59,551 nucleotides of DNA, from contig NZ_PVZC01000014.1 of assembly GCF_003002095.1 (NCBI RefSeq), positions 1-59,551 on the forward strand. The letters are read 5' to 3'. The translations under genes and the position numbers were made by a program. Below, piece by piece: positions 50,878 to 59,551 of this stretch. The DNA is from Allonocardiopsis opalescens (lineage in GTDB: Bacteria; Actinomycetota; Actinomycetes; Streptosporangiales; Streptosporangiaceae). The notes under the pieces were generated by a model, which was given only the letters and a program-made list of their open reading frames with translations, did no database searches and was not told where the DNA came from. How positions within the stretch are numbered: position 1 is the first letter of the stretch; each line of letters begins with the position of its first letter.

Positions 50878-51501
50878 TCACCGCGTCGCGGAGTCGACGG
50901 GGTGCGCGCCGAAGGCGAAGCCCGCCACCCGCGCCGCCGCCGTCCGGTCCAGCAGGACGGCTGAGGTGACGCCCGGCACCGCCGTGCCGGGGGAGTGGCG
51001 GACGGCGTCGGTGAGGGCGGTCCAGCGGCGGCAGTGGGTGGCGAAGCTGCGGCCGCCGACCAGCCGGCCGCGGCGGTACTGTCCCGCGCGGGCCAGCGCC
51101 GGAGGCACGTCGATCATCACCAGGTGCACCTCGCGCCCGAGCCGTCCCGCCGCCGCGCACAGCATGAGCAGCAGCATCCGCCGGGTGCCGCAGTCGTGCA
51201 GTACGACGGCACCGGGGCGGCGCAGCGCCGCCCACATGCCGGCCAGGTACCAAAGGTGCACCAGCGGGCGCCAGAGCGGATACGGCGACCACCACAGCCA
51301 GCGGGCCAGCCGGTTGCGCGCCTGCTGGGAGTCCAGCACCTCGACGCCGTCCTCGCGCACCGACTCCGACTCCGCCCCGGTCAGCCCGTACACGCGCCGC
51401 AGCAGCGTGCTCTTGCCGGCTCCCGGCAACCCCGCCACCACGACGAGGGCCCGGCCCGGGTACCGCAGCACCCCGCCCTCCCGGCCCCGCAGATCGTCCA
51501 T
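50878..51501 (-). CDS. P-loop ATPase/kinase-like protein
   Basis: About 207 residues. Walker A LVVVAGLPGAGKSTLLRRV near the N-terminus, then an internal hydrophobic stretch (LARWLWWSPYPLWRPLVHLWYLAGMWAALRR) and VHLVMIDVPPALARAGQ. It resembles the AAA_33/zeta-toxin-like small kinases, but the substrate is unknown. ATG 51501 is used here; TTG 51528 with GGAGGTG nearby is an alternative. It is convergent with the TetR gene. Confidence 0.65.
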   Translation of the reverse strand: MDDLRGREGGVLRYPGRALVVVAGLPGAGKSTLLRRVYGLTGAESESVREDGVEVLDSQQARNRLARWLWWSPYPLWRPLVHLWYLAGMWAALRRPGAVVLHDCGTRRMLLLMLCAAAGRLGREVHLVMIDVPPALARAGQYRRGRLVGGRSFATHCRRWTALTDAVRHSPGTAVPGVTSAVLLDRTAAARVAGFAFGAHPVDSATR

Positions 51502-51528
51502 GCGCACGCCGCCACCCCATCCGGACAA

Positions 51529-51903
51529 ACACCTCCGAGCGGGTGTTAGTTCCCCACCCGAACCGCGCGGCGAGCCCCTGGGCGCCGTCCGTACCAGGTC
51601 GGAACGCGTCGGAAGCGCTCACACCGGCGCCGGACCGCGAAGATGGCCCCATCCGGCCACGGCACCCGCTCGGCGAGGCCCGAAAACAGCGAATGCGCGG
51701 AGCGAGCACCGCACGGCGCCGCGTCCGGACGGTGCGGAATCCGTCCCTGGGAGGAGGTCCACGGGACCCGGTGATCCGGCGCCGCGGCGGACCGGCCGCG
51801 TCGGCGCGCCTCCCGGCCAGGGCGGTGGTCGTGGACGCGGCGATGAGTTTCCGCGTCCGGGGGAGTCCAAGCACCCGTTGTCGAACGAACGCAGGAGGAG
51901 CAC
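51529..51903 (+). other. Gap before the DHFR-like gene
   Basis: 375 bases between divergent genes. Only the GGAGGAG ribosome site of the following gene stands out. Confidence 0.4.
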
Positions 51904-52548
51904 ATGTCTCAGCTACTGAGGGTCCAGAACTTCACCGTCTCCAGTGACGGGATCGGCGCGGGTGAGGAACAGACCCTCGAACGCCCCTTCGGCCACGTCG
52001 ACCCGGGAGGGTTGTTCACCTGGGCCGGCGCCACGGCGAGCTGGCCCAACCGCACCGACCCCGGCGGCAGCCGGGGCCTGGACGACTACTTCACCCGGGA
52101 CTTCGCGCACAACATCGGCGCCGAGATCATGGGCCGCAACAAGTTCGGACCGCAGCGCGGGCCCTGGCGCGACCACGAATGGCGCGGCTGGTGGGGCGAC
52201 GAGCCGCCGTTCCACACCCCCGTGTTCGTCATGACCCACCACGAACGCCCGTCGTTCACCCTCTCCGACACCACGTTCCACTTCGTCGGCGGCGACCCGG
52301 CCACGGTCCTCGACCAGGCGCGGGAGGCGGCGCAGGGCAAGGACGTGCGACTCGGCGGCGGCGTCACCACCATCCGGGAGTTCCTCGACGCCGACCTCGT
52401 CGACACCATGCACGTGGCGGTCGCTCCGGTGCGGTTCGGCTCCGGGCTCCGGCTCTGGGATTCACCCGACGACCTGCACGACCGCTTCCACCACGAGGCC
52501 GTGCCGAGCCCCAGCGGCGTGACGCACCACCTGTTCTGGCGGAAGTGA
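51904..52548 (+). CDS. Dihydrofolate-reductase-family protein (RibD C-terminal type)
   Basis: 214 residues. VQNFTVSSDGIGAGEEQTLERPFG at the start, AEIMGRNKFGPQRGPW, TPVFVMTHHERPSF and VRLGGGVTTIREFL match the DHFR/RibD-C fold that binds NADPH. Many such single genes are annotated as YyaP-like reductases of unknown substrate. GGAGGAG precedes ATG 51904. It is a lone gene. Confidence 0.85.
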   Translation: MSQLLRVQNFTVSSDGIGAGEEQTLERPFGHVDPGGLFTWAGATASWPNRTDPGGSRGLDDYFTRDFAHNIGAEIMGRNKFGPQRGPWRDHEWRGWWGDEPPFHTPVFVMTHHERPSFTLSDTTFHFVGGDPATVLDQAREAAQGKDVRLGGGVTTIREFLDADLVDTMHVAVAPVRFGSGLRLWDSPDDLHDRFHHEAVPSPSGVTHHLFWRK

Positions 52549-52782
52549 CCCGAGGACCGGCCCGGCGCACGGCCGGGCCGGGCGCTTCGCCGTACGGCCG
52601 CGTGGTCGCGGACGAGTCCTCGCGCAGGCGGCGGTACTCGTCCGCGACCCCCAACGGCGCCTCGGCCGTCGTGCCTACTGACGCGACGACGCGTGGACGC
52701 CGGCATTACGTCGACGACGGCACGGGTGTCGCCGGATCGCCCATGTACCGCCCGCCCGGCGGTACGTCCCTGGCGAGCAGCA

Positions 52783-53892
52783 CTAGCCCGTTCCGTCCAG
52801 CGCCTCCATCGCCGCGCGGATCGCCGCCGGGTGGGCGAGCAGGTCGGTGCTGTCGGCCCACTGGTCGACGGCGCCCGTCAGCGGCAGCGCGCGCAACTGC
52901 GGATCCGTCAGTGTGGCGGCCAGCGCACGCGCGAAGCGGTCGGCGCCGAGCACCAGGTAGGGCCGGTTGTGGAAGCGGCGGCGCGTCGGATCGACGGGCT
53001 CGGCCAGGCCGAGCCCGTTCTGGGCCGCGCCGACCGCCTCGTACGCGTCGCACAGGTGGCCTTCGCGCCCGCGCTGGTCGCGAGCCACCACGGCGCCGCG
53101 CAGCGACGGTCCCACCCGCTCGGCCAGCTCCAGCCGCCCGAACGCACTGCCCAGCCACTTGGAGTAGGGGGCGTAGCGCCGCTCGATCAGCAGGCACAGC
53201 CGCATCAGCTCGCGCACCAGCCGCGCCGCCACGACGGACGCGCCGAGCTCGTCGCCCACCTCCGCGCACCGCCCGACGAAAGCCTCCTCCTGCCCGACCC
53301 GCCGCCACTGGCACGCCAGCAGGTAGCGCCACACTTCGTCGGGATACCACTCCAGTCGGGACCGCACGAGCGTCAGCTCGCCCACGGAGTCGTGGAACAC
53401 CGCCCCGCCGGTGACCTCCGCCAAGCGCTGCTGCGGCATCGCCAGCCACTCCAGGACCGTCGGCTCGCCGCCGACGGCGTCCACCCCGAGCAGCGCGACC
53501 GCCCACGCGCCCGTGTCCAGCACCTCGACCCGGTGGTTCACCGGCCCCTCGGCCGGCGCCATGAATCCGACCGGGTCGAGCGGATCCTCGCTCATCCGGA
53601 AGTTCGTCGACCACCCTGCGACGCTCGCCGGCAGCCGCTCGCTCAGCACCCGGCGAATCCGCTCCCGATGCAGCAGCAGCTCATCCCGTCGAAGGAACAG
53701 CTCCAGCCGAGGCCCCCAGTCATGGTCGACCGACCGCTCCGTATCGAAGCCCAGCACCTCAGACCCGCCGCCCACCCGGGCCGCCGCATAGCGCAGCCCC
53801 GGCAACTCCCGGGCCAGCACCGGCGCCACCACCCCGAACAGCGCCCGAGCCACCTCGACCCCACCCGCGAACCCGCCCACCGACGTAGCCAT
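52783..53892 (-). CDS. DUF4037 nucleotidyltransferase-fold protein
   Basis: 369 residues. The N-terminal motif VGGGSEVLGFDTERSVDHDWGPRLELFL is a nucleotidyltransferase-like GS...D-x-D arrangement; the rest is helical (DUF4037). Members are thought to transfer nucleotides or be inactive relatives; no substrate is known. ATG 53892 is chosen because the conserved region starts about 30 residues later. It is isolated from neighbours by gaps on both sides. Confidence 0.78.
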   Translation of the reverse strand: MATSVGGFAGGVEVARALFGVVAPVLARELPGLRYAAARVGGGSEVLGFDTERSVDHDWGPRLELFLRRDELLLHRERIRRVLSERLPASVAGWSTNFRMSEDPLDPVGFMAPAEGPVNHRVEVLDTGAWAVALLGVDAVGGEPTVLEWLAMPQQRLAEVTGGAVFHDSVGELTLVRSRLEWYPDEVWRYLLACQWRRVGQEEAFVGRCAEVGDELGASVVAARLVRELMRLCLLIERRYAPYSKWLGSAFGRLELAERVGPSLRGAVVARDQRGREGHLCDAYEAVGAAQNGLGLAEPVDPTRRRFHNRPYLVLGADRFARALAATLTDPQLRALPLTGAVDQWADSTDLLAHPAAIRAAMEALDGTG

Positions 53893-54596
53893 GCCCCAAG
53901 CCTCCACGCCGGCCGTCCCGGGCGCCAAGCGGTTTTCGGAGCCGAATCGGCCGGAACCTCGGATCGGACATGGAATTCGGCGCATCGCCCGAAGAAAGCG
54001 GTCAAAGGCGGCGCGACCGAGTGATAGGCACTCCGGATCACGGGGCGCGGTCCACGATCGAATGGATTGGAAGATCAATTCAGTGAAAGGCCGAAAGCGG
54101 CCAGCGGGAAGCGGCTTCCCCGGTTTCCCGCGAACGGCGTAAAGTCGCCCTAATCGCCCCGTCAGCCGATAGTGACGACCTTCCGCCGATCATCGAGACC
54201 GCCTGCCCGACGCGAAGCACCGGCTGTCGGCGCTCGTGGTCGTCTCGTTGATCGACGGCACCGCGAACCAGGCGCGGATCGACCAGCTGCTGGCGGCTCG
54301 CCCGGGAAACCTGCTACGAGGCTAAGGAGGATGAATGCCCGGCCAAGGTCGCGGGCGCGCCTGGGTACAGTCGAGCCGACCGGCGGTGTGGGCCCTGTGT
54401 CAGTTGTGATCTGAGCACACTGCGGTGTCAGCCACTCGAAGCGCTCGAACGACTCGGCGCCGCGTGGCGGCGGACGGCCGTCCGCGCCATGCTGTTCTGG
54501 ATCCCTTGGGACCTGGTCTCCGGTCGCCGCCGCCTGACTGAACGTTTGTCACCGCCAAGCGGCACGCTGGACCGTATCGACCGCAAAGGAGGCGAG
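53893..54596. other. Gap with a possible gene remnant
   Basis: 704 bases. On the plus strand at about 54189-54325 a frame without a start encodes RLPDAKHRLSALVVVSL and ends ARPGNLLRG, which reads like the C-terminus of a lost protein. AAGGAGG then precedes very short frames at 54331. No family was recognised. Confidence 0.35.
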
Positions 54597-55109
54597 ATGG
54601 CGCCAAGGGTCCATGCTGTCGTACTGGCGGCCGCGTACATGGCGACGATCCCGGCCGCCAATCTGGCCATAGCCCACATCGGGATGCTTCCGGTCGGCTT
54701 CGGGCTGATGGCTCCGGCCGGTGTCTACATGGCGGCTCTGGCGCTGGTGCTGCGCGACCTGCTGCAGGAGGTGGCGGGGTGGCGCTGGAGCCTGTGGGCC
54801 GTTCTGGCCGGCACGGTGCTGTCGGTGGCCGTCTCGCCCACCCTGGCGCTCGCGTCCGGCGCGGCGTTCCTGTTCAGCGAGCTGGCGGACCTCGCCGTCT
54901 ACACGCCGCTGCGGCGCCGCGGCCTCGTAGTGGCAATGGCGGGTTCCAACGCCGTCGGCCTGGTCATCGACTCGGCGCTCTTCCTCTGGCTGGCCTTCGG
55001 CTCCCTGGACTTCTTCACCGGCCAGGTCCTGGGCAAGACCTGGATGACCCTGGCCGCCATCGCCCTCCTCCTACTGATCCGCCGCACGCGCCCCCAGGTA
55101 CACACCTGA
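54597..55109 (+). CDS. VUT-family (YhhQ-like) membrane transporter
   Basis: 170 residues with five or six membrane segments: VVLAAAYMATIPAANL, LMAPAGVYMAALALVLRDLLQE, LASGAAFLFSELADLAVYTPLRRRG and GLVIDSALFLWLAFGS. The acidic and Arg residues in the second and fourth blocks are typical of the VUT/YhhQ family, which takes up queuosine precursors in other bacteria. Whether this one does so is unknown; no queuosine genes are near. ATG 54597 has AAAGGAGG. Confidence 0.82.
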   Translation: MAPRVHAVVLAAAYMATIPAANLAIAHIGMLPVGFGLMAPAGVYMAALALVLRDLLQEVAGWRWSLWAVLAGTVLSVAVSPTLALASGAAFLFSELADLAVYTPLRRRGLVVAMAGSNAVGLVIDSALFLWLAFGSLDFFTGQVLGKTWMTLAAIALLLLIRRTRPQVHT

Positions 55110-55171
55110 AAACCGAACACGGACCCCGACCCCCGCCCGCGGAATGAACGTGGCCCCCAACAGAAGGATGT

Positions 55172-55233
55172 GGGGGTGGGGGGCGTGGGGGCAAAGCCCC
55201 CACATCGGGGGGTCCGGGGGGTCGTCCCCCCGG
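55172..55233. repeat. G-run and double-hairpin element
   Basis: Three G-runs of 5-6 bases (55172-55191) lead into a perfect 8-bp hairpin GTGGGGGC-AAA-GCCCCCAC (55185-55203) and a second hairpin CCGGGGGG-TCGT-CCCCCCGG (55214-55233). It lies between the convergent VUT and tRNA-Gly genes. It could be a two-way terminator or form a G-quadruplex. Confidence 0.6.
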
Positions 55234-55295
55234 GGGACATGCGGAACGCGAAGGCGAGCCGAGCGCAGCGAGCGAGCAGGGTACGCCCAGCGTGG

Positions 55296-55366
55296 AGCGG
55301 GCGACGGGAATCGAACCCGCGTAGCCAGTTTGGAAGACTGGGGCTCTACCATTGAGCTACGCCCGC
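55296..55366 (-). tRNA. tRNA-Gly (anticodon TCC)
   Basis: On the minus strand the acceptor GCGGGCG pairs with CGCCCGC. The anticodon arm CCAGT-CTTCCAA-ACTGG gives anticodon TCC, and the T arm has GGTTCGATTCC. The discriminator is T and CCA is not encoded. The 71-nt length is normal for Gly. Confidence 0.95.
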
Positions 55367-55453
55367 ACGTCTCCGCTGAAGCCCTGGTTGCCCTAGACTT
55401 CGGGGGAGCCGCAGGACTAAGAGTACAGACTCATGAGCCTGGGGTCGTACATT

Positions 55454-55528
55454 CGGGATGTAGCGCAGCTTGGTTAGCGCGCCTGCTTTGGGAGCAGGAG
55501 GCCCCCGGTTCGAATCCGGGCATCCCGA
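55454..55528 (+). tRNA. tRNA-Pro (anticodon TGG)
   Basis: Acceptor CGGGATG pairs with CATCCCG. Anticodon arm CCTGC-TTTGGGA-GCAGG gives TGG; T arm has GGTTCGAATCC. The discriminator is A and CCA is not encoded. It lies 194 bases before tig, divergent from tRNA-Gly. Confidence 0.95.
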
Positions 55529-55722
55529 CGGACTGGCACGTCGCGCGCCGTCGTCGCGTACGGTCGGGGCGCGGCGTCGTGTTTCGCCCTCCCGCCGAAG
55601 CCGTGTGGAAGGGCCTCTTCCGGCCGGGCGGTCCCGCGGGACGCGGTGCCGGTTCGCGAGAGCTTTCCGTGTGCGACCAACCAGCCGGACCGATTCACCG
55701 GAACGTCTAGGAGTACCACCCC

Positions 55723-57192
55723 GTGAAGACCGATGTTGAGGAGCTGAGCCCGACCCGGGTCAAGCTCACCATCGAAGTGCCGTTCGAGGAGCTCGGTCAC
55801 GCCTTCGACGAGACCTACAAGACGCTCAGGAAGCAGGTTCGCATCAAGGGCTTCCGGCCCGGCAAGGTGCCGACCCAGCTGATCGATCGGTATGTCGGTC
55901 GCGGTGTCGTGGTGAGTGAGGCCGTCAACCACGCGGTGCCGGAGTTCTACAACCAGGCGGTGCGCGAGGAGGAGATCTTCGCGCTCGGCCAGCCCGACTT
56001 CGAGGTCACCAACCTTGAGGACGGTGCGGAGTTCTCCTTCACCGCAGAGGTCGACGTGCGGCCGAAGTTCGAGGTGAAGGACTACGAGGGCGTCAGCGTC
56101 ACCGTCGACGACGCCGCGGTGTCCGACGAGGACGTCGACCAGCAGCTGTCGAACCTGCGCGAGCGCTTCGCCACCCTCACCGGGGCCGACCGCCCGGCCG
56201 CCGAGGGCGACTACGTGTCGATCGACCTCCAGGCGTCGGTCGACGGCGTGGAGCTGGAGGACGTCAAGGCCAGCGGCGTGTCCTACGAGATCGGCTCCGG
56301 CTCGCTGCTGGACGGCCTGGACGCCGCGGTCACCGGCCTATCGGCGGGCGAGTCGACCACCTTCGCGACCACCCTGGTGGGCGGCGAGCACGAGGGCAGG
56401 GCGGCCGACGTCGCCGTCACCGTGCACAGCGTCAAGGTGAAGGAGCTGCCGGAGCTGGACGACGAGTTCGCCCAGTCCGCGAGCGAGTTCGACACCATCG
56501 AGGAGCTGCGCGACGACTCCCGGCGCCGGCTCGCGGAGGTCAAGGAGTACCAGCAGGTCTCCCAGGCCCGCGACCGCGTGCTCGAGGCCCTGGTCGACAA
56601 GGTCGACATCCCGCTGCCCGACAGCGCGATCGAGGCCGAGGTCAACCGCCGCACCGAGAGCCTGGAGCAGCAGCTGCAGGCCAGCGGCCTGACCCGCGAG
56701 GCTTACCTGGAGTCGCAGGGCAAGTCCGAGGAGGAGTTCGAGACCGAGCTCGCCGAGGGCGCCCGCAAGGCGGTCAAGTCCGGCTTCGTGCTGGACCAGC
56801 TGGCCATCCAGGAGGACCTCAGCGCCGACAACTCCGAGCTGACGAACTACGTGGTCGACCAGGCGCAGCGCATGGGCGTCTCGCCCGAGGTGCTGATCAA
56901 GCACATGGTCGACTCCAACCAGATCCACATCGCCTACACCGAGGTGCTGCGCGCCAAGGCGCTGACCCTGGTGCTGCGCACGGCCACCGTGGTGGACGAG
57001 TCCGGCAACGAGGTCGACGTCCGCTCGGTGCTCGGCGACGAGGCGGAGACCGCCGCGGCCCCCGAGGCCGAGGGCGAGGCGGCCGACACCGAGATCGTCG
57101 AGATGGACTCCACCGACGCCGCCCGCACGACCGCGTCCGCCCGCTCGGACGACGACGCCGACGGCGAGGAGCGGCCCGCGGCCGGCTCCTGA
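55723..57192 (+). CDS. tig: Trigger factor chaperone
   Basis: 489 residues. The ribosome-binding domain (1-110) carries the signature GFRPGKVP; the PPIase domain follows (about 150-240, GDYVSIDLQASVDG) and the helical C-domain holds nascent chains. The last 70 residues are acidic and disordered, longer than in E. coli. Start is GTG 55723 after TAGGAGTACC. The operon-like order tig-clpP1-clpP2-clpX is classic, although a strong terminator follows tig here. Confidence 0.95.
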   Translation: MKTDVEELSPTRVKLTIEVPFEELGHAFDETYKTLRKQVRIKGFRPGKVPTQLIDRYVGRGVVVSEAVNHAVPEFYNQAVREEEIFALGQPDFEVTNLEDGAEFSFTAEVDVRPKFEVKDYEGVSVTVDDAAVSDEDVDQQLSNLRERFATLTGADRPAAEGDYVSIDLQASVDGVELEDVKASGVSYEIGSGSLLDGLDAAVTGLSAGESTTFATTLVGGEHEGRAADVAVTVHSVKVKELPELDDEFAQSASEFDTIEELRDDSRRRLAEVKEYQQVSQARDRVLEALVDKVDIPLPDSAIEAEVNRRTESLEQQLQASGLTREAYLESQGKSEEEFETELAEGARKAVKSGFVLDQLAIQEDLSADNSELTNYVVDQAQRMGVSPEVLIKHMVDSNQIHIAYTEVLRAKALTLVLRTATVVDESGNEVDVRSVLGDEAETAAAPEAEGEAADTEIVEMDSTDAARTTASARSDDDADGEERPAAGS

Positions 57193-57215
57193 CGGCCCGC
57201 GCCACCCGTACGATC

Positions 57216-57253
57216 CGGCCGGTGGCGGACGCGCACGCGTCCGCCACCGGCCG
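57216..57253 (+). terminator. Terminator of tig
   Basis: Perfect 18-bp inverted repeat (57216-57233 with 57236-57253) beginning 23 bases after the tig stop. It separates tig from the clp genes. Confidence 0.8.
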
Positions 57254-57377
57254 TCGCCGTCTCGCGGGGACGGCTCCGCGCACCGGTACGGCCGGTGGCC
57301 GCCCGCGGTTCCCGGTTCCTCCGGCGGCGAACGGCCTGCGCCCACGGTGAACAGGGCAGGTCCAGGGGCTCCGGCGC

Positions 57378-57547
57378 GGCTAGTGTCGCTGGTGTAGCGA
57401 CCGGTCCGGCCGTGGTCCGGCGGCGGGTGAAGAGGAGGGGGAGCGTGCTCGAAGCGTCCGCGCCGCCCGACCTGCGCCCAAAGCGAACAGGCCGTCTTTA
57501 CGTGCGGGTGCGCCTCCACGGGGGGCTAGTGTCGCTGACACCGCAAC
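57378..57547 (+). promoter_or_regulatory. Duplicated promoter-like elements of clpP1
   Basis: The 14-mer GGCTAGTGTCGCTG occurs at 57378 and 57524. Each has a -10-like TAGTGT. After the first, GTCGCT-GGTGT-AGCGAC (57385-57401) is a 6-bp palindrome resembling, with different spacing, the ClgR sites known before actinobacterial clp genes. After the second, only a partial match remains (57531-57547). Confidence 0.5.
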
Positions 57548-57580
57548 CGAGAACATACGACTCCGGAACAGGTGAGATGA

Positions 57581-58198
57581 GTGCCGGAAACGTTTGAGCA
57601 GCCCTCGCGTATCATCTCGCGCACGGCTGAGGCCCCCCCGCAGTTCGGCGACCAGACCTACCAGCGGCTCCTGCGCGAGCGGATCATCGTGCTGGGCCAG
57701 CAGGTCGACGACGACATCGCCAACCGGATCTGCGCGCAGCTGCTCCTGCTGTCGGCCGAGGACCGCGACCGGGACATCACGCTCTACATCAACTCCCCGG
57801 GCGGCTCCGTCGACAGCGGCATGGCGATGTACGACGTGATGCAGTTCGTCCCGAACGACGTGGTGACCGTGGCCATGGGGCTGGCCGCGTCCATGGGCCA
57901 GATCCTGCTGTGCGCGGGCACGCCCGGCAAGCGCTTCGCGCTGCCCAGCACCCGCATCATGATGCACCAGCCCTCGGCCGGCATCGGCGGCACCGCCTCC
58001 GACGTCAAGATCTACGCCGAGCAGATGGTCTACATGAAGAAGCGCACCTCTGAACTCCTGTCCAACCTCACGGGCCAGAGCGTCGAGCAGATCCTCAAGG
58101 ACTGGGACCGCGACCGCTGGTTCACCGCCGAGGAGGCCAAGGAGTACGGCATCATCGACCAGGTCGTGCGCAACGCCAGCCACGTCGGCGTCCTGTAG
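57581..58198 (+). CDS. clpP1: ATP-dependent Clp protease proteolytic subunit ClpP1
   Basis: 205 residues. Serine protease ring subunit: nucleophile Ser in GLAASMGQ, His in MMHQPSAG and the Asp in the family position after the head domain. [16 protein letters not shown] is the oxyanion region. In actinobacteria ClpP1 and ClpP2 form a mixed tetradecamer fed by ClpX or ClpC. GTG 57581 follows GGTGAGATGA. ClpP2 begins 50 bases downstream. Confidence 0.96.
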   Translation: MPETFEQPSRIISRTAEAPPQFGDQTYQRLLRERIIVLGQQVDDDIANRICAQLLLLSAEDRDRDITLYINSPGGSVDSGMAMYDVMQFVPNDVVTVAMGLAASMGQILLCAGTPGKRFALPSTRIMMHQPSAGIGGTASDVKIYAEQMVYMKKRTSELLSNLTGQSVEQILKDWDRDRWFTAEEAKEYGIIDQVVRNASHVGVL

Positions 58199-58248
58199 CG
58201 CCGCCCCGGCCCCCTGACCACCCAGACCACTGGAAGGCACGAAGACTC

Positions 58249-58920
58249 GTGAGTGAACTCTTCCGGCCCGGCGCGCACGGCCCGTTCGGGCAGGCCGGCT
58301 TCTCCGCGCCGCAGAGCCGCTACATCATCCCCTCGTTCGTCGAGCGCACCACCTACGGCGTCAAGGAGATGAACCCCTACAACAAGCTGTTCGAGGAGCG
58401 CATCATCTTCCTCGGCGTGCAGATCGACGACACCTCGGCCAACGACGTGATCGCCCAGCTCTTCACGCTGGAGCACACCGACCTGGACCGCGACATCACG
58501 ATGTACATCAACTCGCCGGGCGGCTCGTTCACCTCGCTGATGGCCATCTACGACACCATGCAGTACGTCAAGCCCGACATCCAGACGGTGTGCGTGGGCC
58601 AGGCCGCCTCGGCGGCGGCGATCCTGCTCGCGGCCGGCACCCCGGGCAAGCGGCTGGCGCTGCCCAACGCGCGCATCCTGATCCACCAGCCCGCCACCCA
58701 GGGGACCCAGGGCCAGGGCACCGACCTGGAGATCCAGGCCGCCGAGATCCTGCGGATGCGCGATCAGATGGAGGACATCCTGGCGCGGCACACCGGCAAG
58801 TCCAAGGAGGAGGTCGGCCGCGACATCGAGCGCGACAAGTTCCTCACCGCCGAGACCGCCAAGGACTACGGCATCGTCGACGAGGTGCTCCCGTACCGCA
58901 AGAACGTCCCGACGGCGTAG
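58249..58920 (+). CDS. clpP2: ATP-dependent Clp protease proteolytic subunit ClpP2
   Basis: 223 residues. Ser in [12 protein letters not shown] and His in [26 protein letters not shown] oxyanion strand. The N-terminal 35-residue extension ([17 protein letters not shown]) is a propeptide-like segment usual in actinobacterial ClpP2. GTG 58249 follows GGAAGG. It partners ClpP1 in one complex. Confidence 0.96.
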   Translation: MSELFRPGAHGPFGQAGFSAPQSRYIIPSFVERTTYGVKEMNPYNKLFEERIIFLGVQIDDTSANDVIAQLFTLEHTDLDRDITMYINSPGGSFTSLMAIYDTMQYVKPDIQTVCVGQAASAAAILLAAGTPGKRLALPNARILIHQPATQGTQGQGTDLEIQAAEILRMRDQMEDILARHTGKSKEEVGRDIERDKFLTAETAKDYGIVDEVLPYRKNVPTA

Positions 58921-59249
58921 CGGTCCGGCGCGGCCGGCGCGCGGCGGACCCCGGGCCCGTCCGCGGCCGTGCCGCGCCGTTGGAGTAGCACCATCATGAT
59001 TAGCAACTAGACTGTGGCCATGCGCACAGGGGTGGACTCCGGCGGCTCGCCCGCCCGCCGTCTCGACGGCCCCCTGGATCCCGCACGCGCGGGATCGACT
59101 CGCGGAGGCGGCGCCGCGGCCGGCCGGGCCGCGCGCCCCCGCTCCGCTTCCCCGCGGTCCAGGTATGACCGCTCGGCCGCCACGCGGCACGACCCGACAG
59201 CCACCCTCTGCCCGGCGACGGGGTGGCCCGGAGTTAAGGAGTAGCTGGG
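58921..59249 (+). promoter_or_regulatory. clpX leader region
   Basis: 329 bases. TAGACT at about 59007-59012 is a -10-like element after an A/T-rich patch (CATCATGATTAGCAAC). A perfect 8-bp hairpin GATCCCGC-ACGC-GCGGGATC lies at 59077-59096 within the probable leader. AAGGAG is the clpX ribosome site. Confidence 0.5.
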
Positions 59250-59551
59250 GTGGCACGCATCGGTGACGGTGGAGACCTGCTCAAGTGTTCGTTCTGCGGC
59301 AAGAGCCAGAAGCAGGTCAAGAAGCTCATTGCCGGACCGGGCGTGTACATCTGCGACGAGTGCATCGACCTCTGCAACGAGATCATCGAAGAGGAGCTCT
59401 CGGAGACCACCGAGCTGAAGTGGGACAACCTGCCGAAGCCGCGTGAGATCTATGAGTTCCTGGATTCGTATGTGATCGGGCAGGAGCAGGCGAAGAAGGC
59501 TTTGTCGGTTGCGGTGTACAACCATTACAAGCGGGTGCGTTCGGATGGTGA
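59250..59551 (+). CDS. clpX: Clp protease ATPase ClpX, N-terminal part
   Basis: The first 100 codons are present and the gene runs off the window. The zinc-binding domain shows CSFCGKSQ and [10 protein letters not shown] (two Cys pairs), then [33 protein letters not shown] leading to the AAA+ module. ClpX unfolds tagged proteins for ClpP1P2. Start GTG 59250 has AAGGAG at 8 bases. From about base 59447 codons shift from C-ending to T- and G-ending ones. Confidence 0.96.
   Translation, partial: MARIGDGGDLLKCSFCGKSQKQVKKLIAGPGVYICDECIDLCNEIIEEELSETTELKWDNLPKPREIYEFLDSYVIGQEQAKKALSVAVYNHYKRVRSDG

Noticed and set aside
55296-55528. Integrated element at the tRNA-Gly or tRNA-Pro gene
   Set aside because: No integrase gene and no repeated tRNA 3' end were seen in the flanking sequence.
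59014-59244. 76-codon frame upstream of clpX
   Set aside because: No ribosome site, Arg/Ala/Gly-rich composition and a hairpin inside; more likely untranslated leader.

Overview
The window is high-GC actinobacterial DNA. Most genes have strongly G/C-ending codons and many start with GTG. The lineage is marked by a cvnABCD conservon, an XRE/DUF5753 regulator, a GH64 glucanase, and the order tig-clpP1-clpP2-clpX beside tRNA-Gly and tRNA-Pro. A member of the Streptosporangiales, perhaps Nocardiopsaceae, would fit, but this is inference.

Layout. 1-113 is the end of sucD. 392-5437 is a glyoxylate operon: hydroxypyruvate isomerase, tartronate semialdehyde reductase, a divergent glyoxylate carboligase and an aldehyde dehydrogenase. 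5636-10070 is a coupled set: an acyl-CoA-dehydrogenase-like flavoprotein without the usual catalytic Glu, a cytoplasmic PhnD-like binding protein, a fusion of a Cys-less TusA-like domain to a diiron ferritin-like domain, and an ArsP/YraQ permease. I know of no described pathway with this set, and it is the best candidate here for an undescribed system. 10128-10988 is an alpha/beta hydrolase, 11375-15536 a conservon, and 15546-17476 a two-component system. Next to the kinase lie two tandem cassettes of operators, CPBP membrane protease and terminator; the first protease is an internally deleted pseudogene.

19538-33745 is an unusual phosphate-uptake (pst) locus: PHO-box-like repeats, a putative leader peptide, pstC, pstA, a membrane-anchored PstS, a second large anchored binding protein, two secreted binding-protein paralogues, a small secreted protein, an LPQTG wall protein, a sortase homologue that has lost both catalytic His and Cys, and pstB. 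This is the second candidate for new biology.

33784-39048 (minus strand) holds a chloramphenicol phosphotransferase-like enzyme, glycerate kinase, an SLC13 permease and a LacI regulator. The glycerate kinase would complete the glyoxylate-to-phosphoglycerate route begun at 392. 39487-43138 holds GH16 and GH64 beta-1,3-glucanases around a 1.4-kb repeat-rich stretch without a convincing gene.

43916-55109 is accessory DNA: DUF5753 and UTRA regulators, a glycosyltransferase, a cytochrome P450 with its ferredoxin and a divergent TetR gene, a P-loop ATPase, a DHFR-like reductase, a DUF4037 protein and a VUT-family transporter, separated by long gaps. 55296-59551 is conserved core: two tRNAs, trigger factor, ClpP1, ClpP2 and the start of ClpX, whose codon use shifts sharply near the window end.
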